Shown: positions 16,123-25,784, counted from the stretch's first letter. The stretch: DNA of 26,712 bases from JBFLVQ01 sp040758525 (GCA_040758525.1 JBFLVQ010000047.1:1-26712), one strand, 5' to 3'. The notes: generated from the sequence alone by a model not told the origin. Numbers and translations: made by a program.

Positions 16123-19100
16123 TTAACGGACGCCAGCAGGTTGATTGAATTGATTTAGACCACTACCTGGTGACCCTACAATAGTAACCGTGGTACCAAC
16201 AAGGGGCTTACGTTGAACACGATTATTACCTGTGTCACTAACAATAACATTGGCAGTAGCCGTTACCGTAACACCTTCTGGTAGTTTCACTGTACCTATG
16301 ACAGTGCCTGCAATCATAAATACCGACCAGGTCTTACCATCATGCATCTGTATACGATTATTGGCCGTATCTGCGACCAACACATGCCCAAATGTATCAA
16401 CATAAATACCGCGTGGCCCATTAACCTTACCTACCTGTGTACCAGCAGTAGCGCCAGCAAAGATAGTCCAAGTACCACCAGTATTTACCTGTATACGATT
16501 ATTGAGGGTATCAGCAACATAGACATTACCAGCATTATCAACAGCAATACCACGTGGTTGGAGAACCTGACCAATCCCTGTGCCGCTGCTAGCAAAACTG
16601 GCAAAGCTTGGAGTAGCCGAAGCTGTACTTACCGCCTGTATACGGCTATTTAAGGTATCAGCAATATAGAGTATATCGCGAGCCTCATCATAAGCCACTC
16701 CTTGTGGACCATTCACACTGCCTATGGCGGTGCCAGCTCCGGCAATTACTTGCCAACTATTACCGCCATCTGTTGAACGTTGAATGCGATTATTTCTGGT
16801 ATCAGCAACAAAGATGATCGTATCTGCCAGGTTTGAAGTAACTCCACGTGGACCATTGAACTGTCCAGGACCAGTGCCTGGGCCAGCACCTATTAAGCTC
16901 CAAGTGTTGCCATCATCTGTCGAACGCTGTATACGATTATTATTCGCATCAGCAGCATAGATCGTGAAGTGATCCAACAAGTCATCATTAATTATTGTGC
17001 CAACACCTTGAGAATCACCTAACGTTGCATTAACTGCATTGCTAAGGTTGACGAAGAATGTCTCGTTAATCTCAGTAAAGATATCCGAATTGACCATAAC
17101 CGTGATCGGTTGTGTAACCGTACCAGGAGTAAAGGTAAGCCTACCACTCGCAGCTACGTAATCGCTGCCACTGGTAGCGGTGCCATTGATGGTAGTGTAG
17201 TCCACCGTTACTGTAAGACCACTAGCAGGCACCAACGTTACTGTGAATACCATTGCGCTAGCACCACTGTTCAACTCTACTTGTGCAACATCACTGATAA
17301 CCAGACCAGCAGGATTGTCATTATCTGTAATGGTCAATACTGCGCTTGCCGGTGTACCCAAAGTCGCCCCGCCAGTAGGACTACTCAACATCAGATTCAC
17401 GGTTTCATCATTCTCATCATTGGCATCATCAGTAATGGGGATACTAAAGCTCTTGAGGGTCTCACCATTTAGCAAGGTGAGCGTACCAGAAGTAGCAGTG
17501 TAATCAGCGCCAGCCGTAGCCGTGCCATTGCTGGTTGTATAGTTGACTGTTACTGTACCTTCACTACCATTGGTGCGAGTGACGGTAATGCCCGCACTAA
17601 TGCCATCCTCTGTTACACTATAAGTAGCAGCAGAGAATTGCAAAGTACCCGCTGCTGCCACATTAACAATGGTGAGCACGGCTGTGCTAGGTGTACCTAG
17701 TGTTGCGCCTCCAGTTGGATTACTAAGCGCCAAATTCACCGTCTCATTTGGTTCAGCAAGTAGGTCAGCAAGAACCGGTACACTAAAGGTCTTAGTTGTT
17801 TCACCACTACCAAAACTAAGTGTTCCAGTAGTAGCAGTGTAATCAGCGCCAGCCGTTGCCGTACCATCGCTGGTTGCATAGTCAACTGTTACTGTACCTT
17901 CACTACCATTGGTGCGAGTGACGGTAATGGTCGCACTGCCGCCATTCTCCATTACGCTGTAGGTCGCAGCACTAAATTGCAAAGTACCCGCCGCTGCCAC
18001 ATTAACAATGGTGAGTACGGCTGTGCTAGGTGTGCCTAGTGTTGCGCCTCCAGTTGGATTGCTAAGCGACAGATTCACTGTCTCATCTGGCTCAGCAATA
18101 AAGTCAGCAAGAACCGGTACACTAAAGGTCTTAGTTGTTTCACCATTTAGGAAGGTGAGCGTACCAGAAGTAGCAGTGTAATCAGCGCCAGCCGTAGCCG
18201 TGCCATTGCTGGTTGCATAGTTGACCGACACGATACCATCGCTGCCATTGATACGATTAACGGTAATGGTCGCACTACCGCCATTCTCCATTACGCTGTA
18301 GGTAGCAGCAGAGAATTGCAAAGTACCCGCTGCTGCCACATTAACAATGGTGAGCACGGCTGTGCTAGGTGTGCCTAGTGTTGCGCCTCCAGTTGGATTG
18401 CTAAGCGCTAAATTCACCGTCTCATTTGGTTCAGCAAGTAGGTCAGCAAGAACCGGTACATTAAAGGTCTTAGTTGTTTCACCACTACCAAAACTAAGTG
18501 TTCCAGTAGTAGCAGTGTAATCAGCGCCAGCCGTTGCCGTACCATCGCTGGTTGCATAGTCAACTGTTACTGTACTGCTGGTGCTGCCGGTACGCACAAC
18601 GGTAATTGTTGCGCTGCCACCTGTCTCATTTACACTATAAGTTGCAGCACTAAACTGTATGCTTGGAGTTGCCGGTGCAGGAGTGGGTGGACTGGCGAGA
18701 TTTTGTGGATCGCTAGGTGTGATCAACTGAAAATCAGTGGAATTATTATTGGTATCCATGGTGCTGCCAGATAGGCCACCAGGTTTACGTTCATAACCAC
18801 GATTGAGATTTTGTGTTCCTAGCGAGGCTAATGGAGTCCCTTCTTTGAAGGCAGAACCATTACTTAAACCTACCTGATCCACAATAGTATCATTAGGCAT
18901 TGTGATCGCAATACCGCCATCATCAGTAATACCTGTAGTGTAAGTCTTATTGCCAGGTACGGCACCACTATAGCCAGGCGCAGTGGTATTTACAAACAGG
19001 AAGTGTCCGCGTGCTGGCAACATCGTATTAGCATTAACAGTAGCACGGGTACTGGTTGTGCCAGCATTGTTAGAGCCTTTCATCTTCCAGCCACTAATAT

Positions 19101-22100
19101 CTATTGGACTATCTGTATTATTGTAAATTTCCACAAACTCATCATTGCCACCATTGGGCCCACGCACTCGGAATTCGCTTATTACTACTGGTGTTCCTCC
19201 TCCTGCTTGTCCCATACCGGTAAGTGTTACGTTGACCGATCCAGCATTGCTGCTAGTGATGGTTAGCGTTGCTGTCTTGAGACCGCCTGTAGTAGGACTA
19301 AAGGTTGTTGTTACGGTAGTCGAATCACCAGGCGCGAGCGTAGTTGTGCCAGGCGCACCAACACTAAATTGATTTGCATCTGTACCAGTAATGGTAAATG
19401 GCGGCGTGAATGTTACGGCAACACTGCCAGTATTCATAAGAGTAACAGTAGCGCCCGTGCTTGTACCAACATTTACAGTGCCAAAATCAACTGTAGTAGG
19501 TGTAGCAGTAAATGTTGCTGCAGCCTGTCCTGTACCAGTAAGTGTCACAGCAACTGATCCGGCATTGCTGCTAGTAATGGTTAGTGTCGCTGTCTTAAGA
19601 CCCGAGCCAGTAGGACTGAAGGTTGTTGTTACAGTAGTCGAATCGCCCGGTGCCAGTGTAGTTGTGCCAGGCGTGCCGACACTAAATTGATTAGCATTTG
19701 TGCCAGTAATGATAAATGGTGGTGTCAGCGTTACTGTACCAGTACCAGTATTGGTAATAGTCACCGGTGAATTACTACTGCTACCAAGTGTCACAGTACC
19801 AAAGTCAACCGTAGTAGGTGTGGCAGTAAAGGTTGAAGTAGCCAGAATAATATCTGTAGTAGCACGCGGTAAAATCTGATAACCGCTATCAAACGGCGAG
19901 GAGGTATCAAATTGACTGGCCAAACCGATCAGCGAAAAAGTACCTGTCGGTGTAGGCGTACCATCAATATTGGTGTCGCTGTCAACGCGTAGTATCGCTG
20001 TACCTGTGCCGTCAGATATGGTTACGTTGCCACTATTGCCAGTAGGTGGGAAGGTGCCACTAACAATGGTGATATTATCAATACGCACTAGTCGGCCTTC
20101 TACAGCCTCTCCAACTCCACCATCGGCGACTTGAGAAAGCGTGATCAACTGTGGTGTAACTGGTGGCAGTGTATTAGGCGGTAATAGAGTAATATTGGTG
20201 AGTGTAGTGCCAGGATCAATTTCCGTTAGTCCATTAAACTGCTTCACCGAACCGATCACTTCGACATTATCACCAATAGCAAATGGACCAAAATTGGCAG
20301 TAGTGTTGAAGATATCAACGCCGCCAGTGGTATCTTGAATGTAATACTCAATGCCATTACCACCACGGAAATCGATTGATGTAACAACACCGCGTACTTT
20401 CACGGTCTGTGTAAGAAGATCAGGAATAAAGTCTGGTGGTGGCGTGCCATCACCATTATCAACCGCATCAATACGTGCATCAGCAATCGAGATCAATGTT
20501 GAACCAGGATCGGCAGCGCCAAGATCTGTACGACTGCGTGGAGCAATATTGTAGTTGTCAGTAAAGGGCCGGAATATATCATCCTGTTGAATTATGCCAG
20601 TTACTGTGAAAGTACCGCTAGGAGTGGCCAGCCCAGGAATATTGGTATCTCTATCGATCTTAAGAGAAAAGTTGCCACTGCCATCAGTAATGGTAAGGAA
20701 TCCATCATCGGATGCCGGCGCAGGCGGAATGCTACCACTCACAACCGTACAATTGGCAATTGAGATAAGCTGCCCTTCAAAACCTTCTGGATTGGCATTA
20801 AGCTGGGCAATTGTCCTGATCGTGGGGGTTGGCGGTGTACCGCTAGTAATAATAGTAATACCATAAGGTGAAGTGGGTGAGTTGAAAGGTGGAGTTACTT
20901 CCAAACGTGTTCGCCCGGTATTCATTCCAATCAATCCACGCACTTCAACAGTCTGTCCTAATAAGATAGCTTGTGTGCCTGGTGGCTGCACAGTACGGAA
21001 GATGTTTATACCTCCAGTAGCATCCTGTACATAGTCCTCATTATTTCCTTGCGTACTGTAGGTACCTGTACTGGCTGTCACAGTAGTAACAATGCGGGCA
21101 GCAAAACCTATATAAAGCGGCTCACCATTGGCATTGAGAGCCTGTAATGCGCTCACTGGGGTAGTACCAGAGAAATAACCATCATTATAACTGGTTGATT
21201 GTCCACCTGCCGTCCCTGTTACGGTATATTCTACTCGTGTGCCATTTGGTTGTGGGGGAATGGTAGCCTGATATAGCCCGCCTGTCAGTGTCATAGCTAA
21301 AGGCGTTTGTGGTGTGCCATTAAGACTATAATTGAGCATTACACTGCTAATAGGCGACTCACGATCGTTAACCATCGCAGAGACTACTACCGAGTCGCTA
21401 GCAAGCGGTACCGCAGGACTGATCGATGGTACTACAGTAGGATTTAAATCTGTCGTAACACCACTTGAGGCGCTATCGACAGGATAATTGTGTATGGTTG
21501 GGGAGATGCGCGCACCACCATCATCAAAGCTTTTCATGGTGTAGTTAGTGACACCATCAGTCTCTAATAGTAATGTGCCACTACCACCATTGCCAAAGGC
21601 AGCGCCTGAATAACCTTGTTGGGTTACCCTAGGATCATTAACGGGACTCGCCTGAGTTTGGTAAAAGACTGGCCCCACGCCAGCAGTGGGTACTCCAGTA
21701 CCATTAAAAGTATTGCCATTGGTTGTAGGAGTATTTAGATAACGATTAACAACTTCTCTATTAGGATGACCAAAGGTGTTGGTTTCACCTATTTGTGCTA
21801 CTGCTACTTCTGCTTTTGCATAGCTCAGCAACCGTTGATTGCTAGAAGTGGTACTGCCATGGTGGTTAAGTTGAATAACATCCACATCGCCAGCCTGCTG
21901 ACCAACAAACGATTCTAGATCAGGCCCACGTGCTGTTGTTGTGCTACCCGCACCAGTAAGATCGCCAGATACCAGATAATCAAAATTATTGTACTCGACC
22001 AGCACACTAATACTTTGACTATTAATATCAAGAGTACTAACTGGCAATACTCCCCCGCTGCCAAGTCGGCCGCCTGCTACCAGGCAAGTGGCACGCATAC

Positions 22101-22605
22101 CTCCTCCTAGATCGATTACCTGACCATTCTGGATCGTTTGGCGTGTCACGCCAGGACGCTGAGTGGCGCTTACATAATTTAGATAAGCTGTACGCGTACC
22201 ACCAGGATTGGGTGGTACAACATCGGCACCATCACCGTTATCAAAGGCCATACCAGCAACACGATTGGCATTCAATACTTCAGTAATACCTGCGATATGA
22301 TCGATATGATAGTGAGTTACGATAGTAAAATCGACACTAGCAATACCCAAGTTATTGAGCAAAGGAATGACCTTGTTTGTACCATTGCCATTGGGTCCGG
22401 CATCAACTAACAACGTTTTGCCAGTAGGGGAAACTATCAACGTGCCAGCCCCTTGGCCAATATCAACAAAGAATATTCTTGCCGTACTTGAAGATTGTGC
22501 CGCTGTCTTACGTACTAAAGGAGTGTTAGGCATTAACTGCCCAATCAATATTAAACAGAGAAGTACCGTACTGCCAGTAATTAGCAGCCATCGCATTATT
22601 TTCAT
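16123..22605 (-). CDS. Giant secreted multidomain protein: ComEC-type metallo-beta-lactamase, OB-like, lamin-tail, Calx-beta and NHL domains
   Basis: A 2160-residue protein with an N-terminal signal peptide (hydrophobic core LLITGSTVLLCLILIG, cleavage probably after TAAQS). Residues ~41-350 are a metallo-beta-lactamase domain: HYHIDH (H98, H100, D102, H103), SGD (D215) and NHHGS (H248, H249), the layout of the extracellular ComEC/Rec2 domain. Then follow an Ig/FN3-like segment (~395-480), OB-like modules (~497-700 and ~700-920; NEDYVQDATGGINIF and IEYYIQDTTGGVDIF), two choice-of-anchor-D-type repeats (925-1133), a lamin-tail domain (~1138-1300; GNDEFVEIYNNTDSPIDISG), five Calx-beta repeats (1315-1876) and an NHL propeller (1877-2160). 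No LPXTG or PEP-CTERM sorting tail is seen. The start ATG has AGGGGA 8 nt upstream. An extracellular nuclease or phosphodiesterase with adhesive and calcium-binding modules is the best inference; the substrate is unproven. Confidence 0.88.
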   Translation of the reverse strand: MKIMRWLLITGSTVLLCLILIGQLMPNTPLVRKTAAQSSSTARIFFVDIGQGAGTLIVSPTGKTLLVDAGPNGNGTNKVIPLLNNLGIASVDFTIVTHYHIDHIAGITEVLNANRVAGMAFDNGDGADVVPPNPGGTRTAYLNYVSATQRPGVTRQTIQNGQVIDLGGGMRATCLVAGGRLGSGGVLPVSTLDINSQSISVLVEYNNFDYLVSGDLTGAGSTTTARGPDLESFVGQQAGDVDVIQLNHHGSTTSSNQRLLSYAKAEVAVAQIGETNTFGHPNREVVNRYLNTPTTNGNTFNGTGVPTAGVGPVFYQTQASPVNDPRVTQQGYSGAAFGNGGSGTLLLETDGVTNYTMKSFDDGGARISPTIHNYPVDSASSGVTTDLNPTVVPSISPAVPLASDSVVVSAMVNDRESPISSVMLNYSLNGTPQTPLAMTLTGGLYQATIPPQPNGTRVEYTVTGTAGGQSTSYNDGYFSGTTPVSALQALNANGEPLYIGFAARIVTTVTASTGTYSTQGNNEDYVQDATGGINIFRTVQPPGTQAILLGQTVEVRGLIGMNTGRTRLEVTPPFNSPTSPYGITIITSGTPPTPTIRTIAQLNANPEGFEGQLISIANCTVVSGSIPPAPASDDGFLTITDGSGNFSLKIDRDTNIPGLATPSGTFTVTGIIQQDDIFRPFTDNYNIAPRSRTDLGAADPGSTLISIADARIDAVDNGDGTPPPDFIPDLLTQTVKVRGVVTSIDFRGGNGIEYYIQDTTGGVDIFNTTANFGPFAIGDNVEVIGSVKQFNGLTEIDPGTTLTNITLLPPNTLPPVTPQLITLSQVADGGVGEAVEGRLVRIDNITIVSGTFPPTGNSGNVTISDGTGTAILRVDSDTNIDGTPTPTGTFSLIGLASQFDTSSPFDSGYQILPRATTDIILATSTFTATPTTVDFGTVTLGSSSNSPVTITNTGTGTVTLTPPFIITGTNANQFSVGTPGTTTLAPGDSTTVTTTFSPTGSGLKTATLTITSSNAGSVAVTLTGTGQAAATFTATPTTVDFGTVNVGTSTGATVTLMNTGSVAVTFTPPFTITGTDANQFSVGAPGTTTLAPGDSTTVTTTFSPTTGGLKTATLTITSSNAGSVNVTLTGMGQAGGGTPVVISEFRVRGPNGGNDEFVEIYNNTDSPIDISGWKMKGSNNAGTTSTRATVNANTMLPARGHFLFVNTTAPGYSGAVPGNKTYTTGITDDGGIAITMPNDTIVDQVGLSNGSAFKEGTPLASLGTQNLNRGYERKPGGLSGSTMDTNNNSTDFQLITPSDPQNLASPPTPAPATPSIQFSAATYSVNETGGSATITVVRTGSTSSTVTVDYATSDGTATAGADYTATTGTLSFGSGETTKTFNVPVLADLLAEPNETVNLALSNPTGGATLGTPSTAVLTIVNVAAAGTLQFSAATYSVMENGGSATITVNRINGSDGIVSVNYATSNGTATAGADYTATSGTLTFLNGETTKTFSVPVLADFIAEPDETVNLSLSNPTGGATLGTPSTAVLTIVNVAAAGTLQFSAATYSVMENGGSATITVTRTNGSEGTVTVDYATSDGTATAGADYTATTGTLSFGSGETTKTFSVPVLADLLAEPNETVNLALSNPTGGATLGTPSTAVLTIVNVAAAGTLQFSAATYSVTEDGISAGITVTRTNGSEGTVTVNYTTSNGTATAGADYTATSGTLTLLNGETLKSFSIPITDDANDENDETVNLMLSSPTGGATLGTPASAVLTITDNDNPAGLVISDVAQVELNSGASAMVFTVTLVPASGLTVTVDYTTINGTATSGSDYVAASGRLTFTPGTVTQPITVMVNSDIFTEINETFFVNLSNAVNATLGDSQGVGTIINDDLLDHFTIYAADANNNRIQRSTDDGNTWSLIGAGPGTGPGQFNGPRGVTSNLADTIIFVADTRNNRIQRSTDGGNSWQVIAGAGTAIGSVNGPQGVAYDEARDILYIADTLNSRIQAVSTASATPSFASFASSGTGIGQVLQPRGIAVDNAGNVYVADTLNNRIQVNTGGTWTIFAGATAGTQVGKVNGPRGIYVDTFGHVLVADTANNRIQMHDGKTWSVFMIAGTVIGTVKLPEGVTVTATANVIVSDTGNNRVQRKPLVGTTVTIVGSPGSGLNQFNQPAGVR
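16978..18663. repeat. Tandem Calx-beta coding repeats (339-bp period)
   Basis: Repeats 1-3 are spaced by exactly 113 codons (339 bp), with repeat 4 following and a diverged repeat 5. The block beginning ACCGTCTCATTTGG at 17738 recurs at 18416, 678 bp away, with about one mismatch in the next ~160 bases, while the intervening copy near 18077 differs clearly and instead matches the copy near 17460. The order is therefore A-B-A-B', a duplicated two-repeat unit. Confidence 0.85.
19207..19833. repeat. Two tandem choice-of-anchor-D-like coding repeats (318-bp period)
   Basis: The protein repeats both begin FTATPTTVDFGTV (residues 926 and 1032, 106 codons apart) and share LAPGDSTTVTTTFSPT and KTATLTITSSNAGSV. 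The DNA is also similar but more diverged than the Calx-beta copies. Confidence 0.8.
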
Positions 22606-22992
22606 AATAGTTTCCCCTTCTAACGAGAGCTATGCATTTATGGAAGTTCAGTTAACATATAACTTTGAATGAGCGTAGTTAGCTAAGAGCTGGTGTGAAA
22701 AGTAGCTTGAGCTAGGAAAGTTAAAAACATTCTTCTCCCTACAAGACTTTTGCGAACCTGCTCCTAAGTAGTCCCTTGAGTCCCTGGTACCCTATATTTT
22801 TTTGCTGTCGATGAACTTGCTATTATGTCATCCATTGATGATCTGCGACAAGTCTTTCTTGGCATAATTTTGAGTTATTTGAGAGATTTTTTGCTGGTAT
22901 TATTACTTATCAGTAAAGGGCGGGCATTCCGTTAGTTAGAAACACTTCCGTATTGTTGCAGAGGAGAGTGTCTATCGGCAGGGTTTAAGTAG
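22606..22992. other. 387-bp intergenic region
   Basis: It lies between the clpB terminator and the start of the giant secreted protein, and should hold the promoter of the latter. It is AT-rich, with T-runs near 22797 and 22897. No convincing -35/-10 pair, ORF or structured RNA was recognised. Confidence 0.5.
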
Positions 22993-23028
22993 AAAAAGGC
23001 ACAGAGAGCAACCCCCGTCTCTCTGTGC
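22993..23028 (-). terminator. Intrinsic terminator of the hsp20-hsp20-clpB operon
   Basis: On the minus strand GCACAGAGAG (23019-23028) pairs over 10 bp with CTCTCTGTGC (22999-23008) around a 10-nt loop, followed by CTTTTTCT. It starts 20 bp after the clpB stop. Confidence 0.88.
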
Positions 23029-23047
23029 TATTTATTGGCGGCATTAA

Positions 23048-25696
23048 TTAGCAGGTGGCAGCGTGTGTAGCCTCTGGTTGCCGCTCGCTCGGCTGGGGAA
23101 TAAACTCCAAGTGATCGCCTACCACATCTGCCAGTACTGTCTCGCCATCATGGATTTTGCCACCTAACAATTCACGTCCCAAGGGAGTCTCAATCTCACG
23201 CTGGATTGTACGCTTAAGTGGTCGTGCGCCATAATTTGGATCATAGCCAGTATTTACTAGCAACTGCTTGGCTGCCGGCGTGAGTTTGAGAGTAATATTA
23301 CGTTCAACCAGTCGCTGACCTAACCTTGCCAGTTGTATATCGATGATCTGTTTCAAGTGCTCGCTGGTAAGTGCATGGAAAACAACAACTTCATCAACAC
23401 GGTTAAGGAATTCGGGCTTAAAGGCGTTTCGTAAGGCAGCTAGCACATTCTCCTTCATACGATCGTAACTACGCTCATCTTTAATATCTTGAGTCAGTAT
23501 TAACTGGCTGCCAATATTCGATGTCATGATAACGACCGTGTTCTTAAAGTTGACCACCCGCCCTTGTCCATCAGTAAGGCGACCATCATCCAAGATCTGC
23601 AGGAGTATGTTAAAGACATCCGTATGTGCTTTCTCAATCTCATCAAAGAGAATTACCGAATAAGGCTTGCGACGTATCACCTCGGTGAGCTGGCCACCCT
23701 CTTCATAACCAACATAGCCTGGCGGTGCGCCGATCAGACGTGCCACGGAATGCTTCTCCATATACTCACTCATATCTAAGCGTACCATTGCTTGCTCATC
23801 ATCAAAGAGGAACTCTGCCAATGCACGTGCCAATTCAGTTTTACCAACACCGGTGGGACCAAGAAAAATAAAAGAGCCGATCGGGCGGTTGGGATCTTTT
23901 AATCCTGCACGCGCACGTATCACGGCATCAGCAACAGCCTCTACGGCCTCGTCCTGCCCAATTACCCGCTTATGCAACAACTCCTCAAGATGTAACAACT
24001 TCTCTACTTCACCCTGTAGCAGCTTGGCAACCGGGATATGTGTCCAGCGACTTACTACGGTAGCGATATCCTCTTCATCAACCTCTTCTTTAATTAGTCG
24101 TGTACTCCCCTGTTTCTTAGAAAGATGTTCTTCTTCACTCTTGAGCTTACGCTCTAAGGTAGTAAGTTGACCGTAACGCAGCTCAGCAGCACGATTAAGA
24201 TCATAATTGCGTTCTGCGCGCTCTATCTCTATCTTAGTCTGTTCGATCTCCTCACGCAGCTTGCGCAGTCGCATAACCGCTTGCTTTTCTGCTTGCCACT
24301 GAGCCTTTAGCGAATCGGCATGTGAACGTAGCTCTGCCAACTCCTTTTCCAGCTTCTGTAGACGCTCGCGCGAGGCCGTGTCGGTCTCTCGTTTCAAACC
24401 TTCACGCTCAATTTCAAGCTGCATAGTTCGACGTAGAATCTCGTCGAGTTCTTGTGGCATTGAGTCGATCTCGGTACGCAGACGTGCTGCTGCCTCATCA
24501 ACTAGATCAATCGCTTTGTCAGGCAGGAAGCGGTCACTAATATAGCGGTGTGAGAGTAGTGCGGCAGCCACCAGCGCAGCATCTTTGATACGTATACCAT
24601 GATGCACTTCATAGCGCTCTTTAAGACCACGCAGTATCGATATAGTATCCTCTACAGTAGGCTCATCTACCAGCACAGGCTGGAAACGGCGCTCTAGGGC
24701 AGCGTCCTTCTCAATATATTTGCGATACTCATCCAGTGTAGTAGCACCTATACAGTGAAGCTCGCCACGGGCAAGCATAGGCTTAAGCATATTACCAGCA
24801 TCGACTGCGCCTTCTGCCTTGCCTGCCCCTACCACTGTGTGCAACTCATCGATAAAGAGAATAAGTTGTCCTTGAGATTGTGCTACTTCCTTAAGTACGG
24901 CTTTCAAACGCTCTTCGAATTCGCCACGATATTTTGCCCCGGCGATTAACGCGCCCATATCAAGGGCAATAATACGCTTATCTTTGAGGCTCTCAGGGAC
25001 ATCACCACGAATAATACGAATCGCCAGACCCTCGACAATTGCTGTTTTGCCTACACCAGGCTCGCCAATTAGGACAGGATTGTTTTTAGTACGACGTGAT
25101 AAGACCTGTACCACACGCCGTATCTCATCGTCGCGTCCAATCACTGGGTCGAGTTTGCCTTGTCCAGCCAGCTTGGTAAGATCGCGACCATAACGCTCAA
25201 GGGCTTGATAAGTCTCTTCTGGATTCTGTGAAGTAACGCGCTGGCGCCCACGTACCTCTTGTAATATTTTCATCAAGCGATCTCGCGTCAATCCTAGATC
25301 ATGAAGTATGCGTCCGGCCACACCACTACGCCCCTCAGCAATAATAGTGAGGAGAAGATGCTCAACCGAAATATATTCATCCTTAAGATGACGCGCTTCA
25401 TCCTCAGCCATGACAAAGAGCTTGTTGAGGCGTTGGGTAATGTAGATCTGATCAATGCCACCACTTGAACCGCTAACTTTTGGTAAGCGATCAATCTCAC
25501 GCTGTAGCTGGTTACGTAGCGTGTCTAGGTTGATCCCGGCCTTCTCAATAATGGCCGGGATCAATCCGTTCTCCTGTTCTACTAATGCAAGCAGTAAGTG
25601 TTCGACATCGACCTGCTGGTTACCGTTACGTGTGGCGACGGTGCGCGCCGCCAACACAGCAGCCTGTGCCTTTTCCGTCATGCGATTGATATCCAT
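23048..25696 (-). CDS. clpB: ATP-dependent disaggregase ClpB
   Basis: An 882-residue Hsp100 chaperone that rescues aggregated proteins with DnaK. Two Clp-N repeats (~1-150) are followed by NBD1 with Walker A GEPGVGKT (211-218) and Walker B LILFIDE (278-284). A long charged middle coiled coil spans ~410-530, the DnaK-interacting M-domain that separates ClpB from ClpA. NBD2 has GPTGVGKT (613-620) and VILFDE (681-686), and the C-terminal small domain has NYGARPLKRTIQREIETPL. Length fits the family (~860-880). The tail ends in HAATC. It follows two hsp20 genes on the same strand, 88 bp after the second, with a hairpin in the gap and a terminator downstream. The ATG follows GTGAGGT at short spacing. 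Confidence 0.97.
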   Translation of the reverse strand: MDINRMTEKAQAAVLAARTVATRNGNQQVDVEHLLLALVEQENGLIPAIIEKAGINLDTLRNQLQREIDRLPKVSGSSGGIDQIYITQRLNKLFVMAEDEARHLKDEYISVEHLLLTIIAEGRSGVAGRILHDLGLTRDRLMKILQEVRGRQRVTSQNPEETYQALERYGRDLTKLAGQGKLDPVIGRDDEIRRVVQVLSRRTKNNPVLIGEPGVGKTAIVEGLAIRIIRGDVPESLKDKRIIALDMGALIAGAKYRGEFEERLKAVLKEVAQSQGQLILFIDELHTVVGAGKAEGAVDAGNMLKPMLARGELHCIGATTLDEYRKYIEKDAALERRFQPVLVDEPTVEDTISILRGLKERYEVHHGIRIKDAALVAAALLSHRYISDRFLPDKAIDLVDEAAARLRTEIDSMPQELDEILRRTMQLEIEREGLKRETDTASRERLQKLEKELAELRSHADSLKAQWQAEKQAVMRLRKLREEIEQTKIEIERAERNYDLNRAAELRYGQLTTLERKLKSEEEHLSKKQGSTRLIKEEVDEEDIATVVSRWTHIPVAKLLQGEVEKLLHLEELLHKRVIGQDEAVEAVADAVIRARAGLKDPNRPIGSFIFLGPTGVGKTELARALAEFLFDDEQAMVRLDMSEYMEKHSVARLIGAPPGYVGYEEGGQLTEVIRRKPYSVILFDEIEKAHTDVFNILLQILDDGRLTDGQGRVVNFKNTVVIMTSNIGSQLILTQDIKDERSYDRMKENVLAALRNAFKPEFLNRVDEVVVFHALTSEHLKQIIDIQLARLGQRLVERNITLKLTPAAKQLLVNTGYDPNYGARPLKRTIQREIETPLGRELLGGKIHDGETVLADVVGDHLEFIPQPSERQPEATHAATC

Positions 25697-25697
25697 A

Positions 25698-25720
25698 TTA
25701 CCTCACTATTACCCTCACTA
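25698..25720 (-). repeat. Duplicated SD-like sequence before clpB
   Basis: On the minus strand TAGTGAGGGTAA and TAGTGAGGTAA lie head to tail directly before the clpB ATG. Each copy has a GAGG(G)T core. The proximal copy is only 4 nt from the ATG, so either could act as ribosome-binding site. Confidence 0.5.
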
Positions 25721-25736
25721 ACCCGCAATCATTATT

Positions 25737-25784
25737 CCTAACAAAGTTCCTACCGGCGCGTCGGCGATGACGCGCCGTGTTAGG
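25737..25784 (-). promoter_or_regulatory. GC-rich two-tier hairpin between hsp20 and clpB
   Basis: An inner stem CGGCGCGTC (25754-25762) pairs with GACGCGCCG (25769-25777) around a 6-nt loop. An outer stem CCTAACA (25737-25743) pairs with TGTTAGG (25778-25784), leaving a 10-nt bulge. It begins just after the hsp20 stop. No T-run follows, so it is more likely an mRNA processing or stabilising structure, or an attenuating hairpin, than a full terminator. Confidence 0.55.

Noticed and set aside
17308..18663. CRISPR-like or satellite repeat array
   Set aside because: Units are 339 bp, in frame and encode Calx-beta domains; no short repeats with unique spacers.
19003..20866. Several plus-strand ORFs antisense to the giant secreted protein
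   Set aside because: They arise from Thr/Val/Gly-rich coding on the minus strand; products are low complexity without domain signatures.
25697..25784. Sigma-E promoter for clpB, from GGAACTT at 25744-25750 on the minus strand
   Set aside because: No TCnAA-like -10 is found 15-17 bp downstream, and the -35 match lies in the bulge and stem of the hairpin.
25697..25784. CIRCE/HrcA element before clpB
   Set aside because: The TTAGCACTC-N9-GAGTGCTAA pattern is absent; the inverted repeat there is GC-rich and unrelated.
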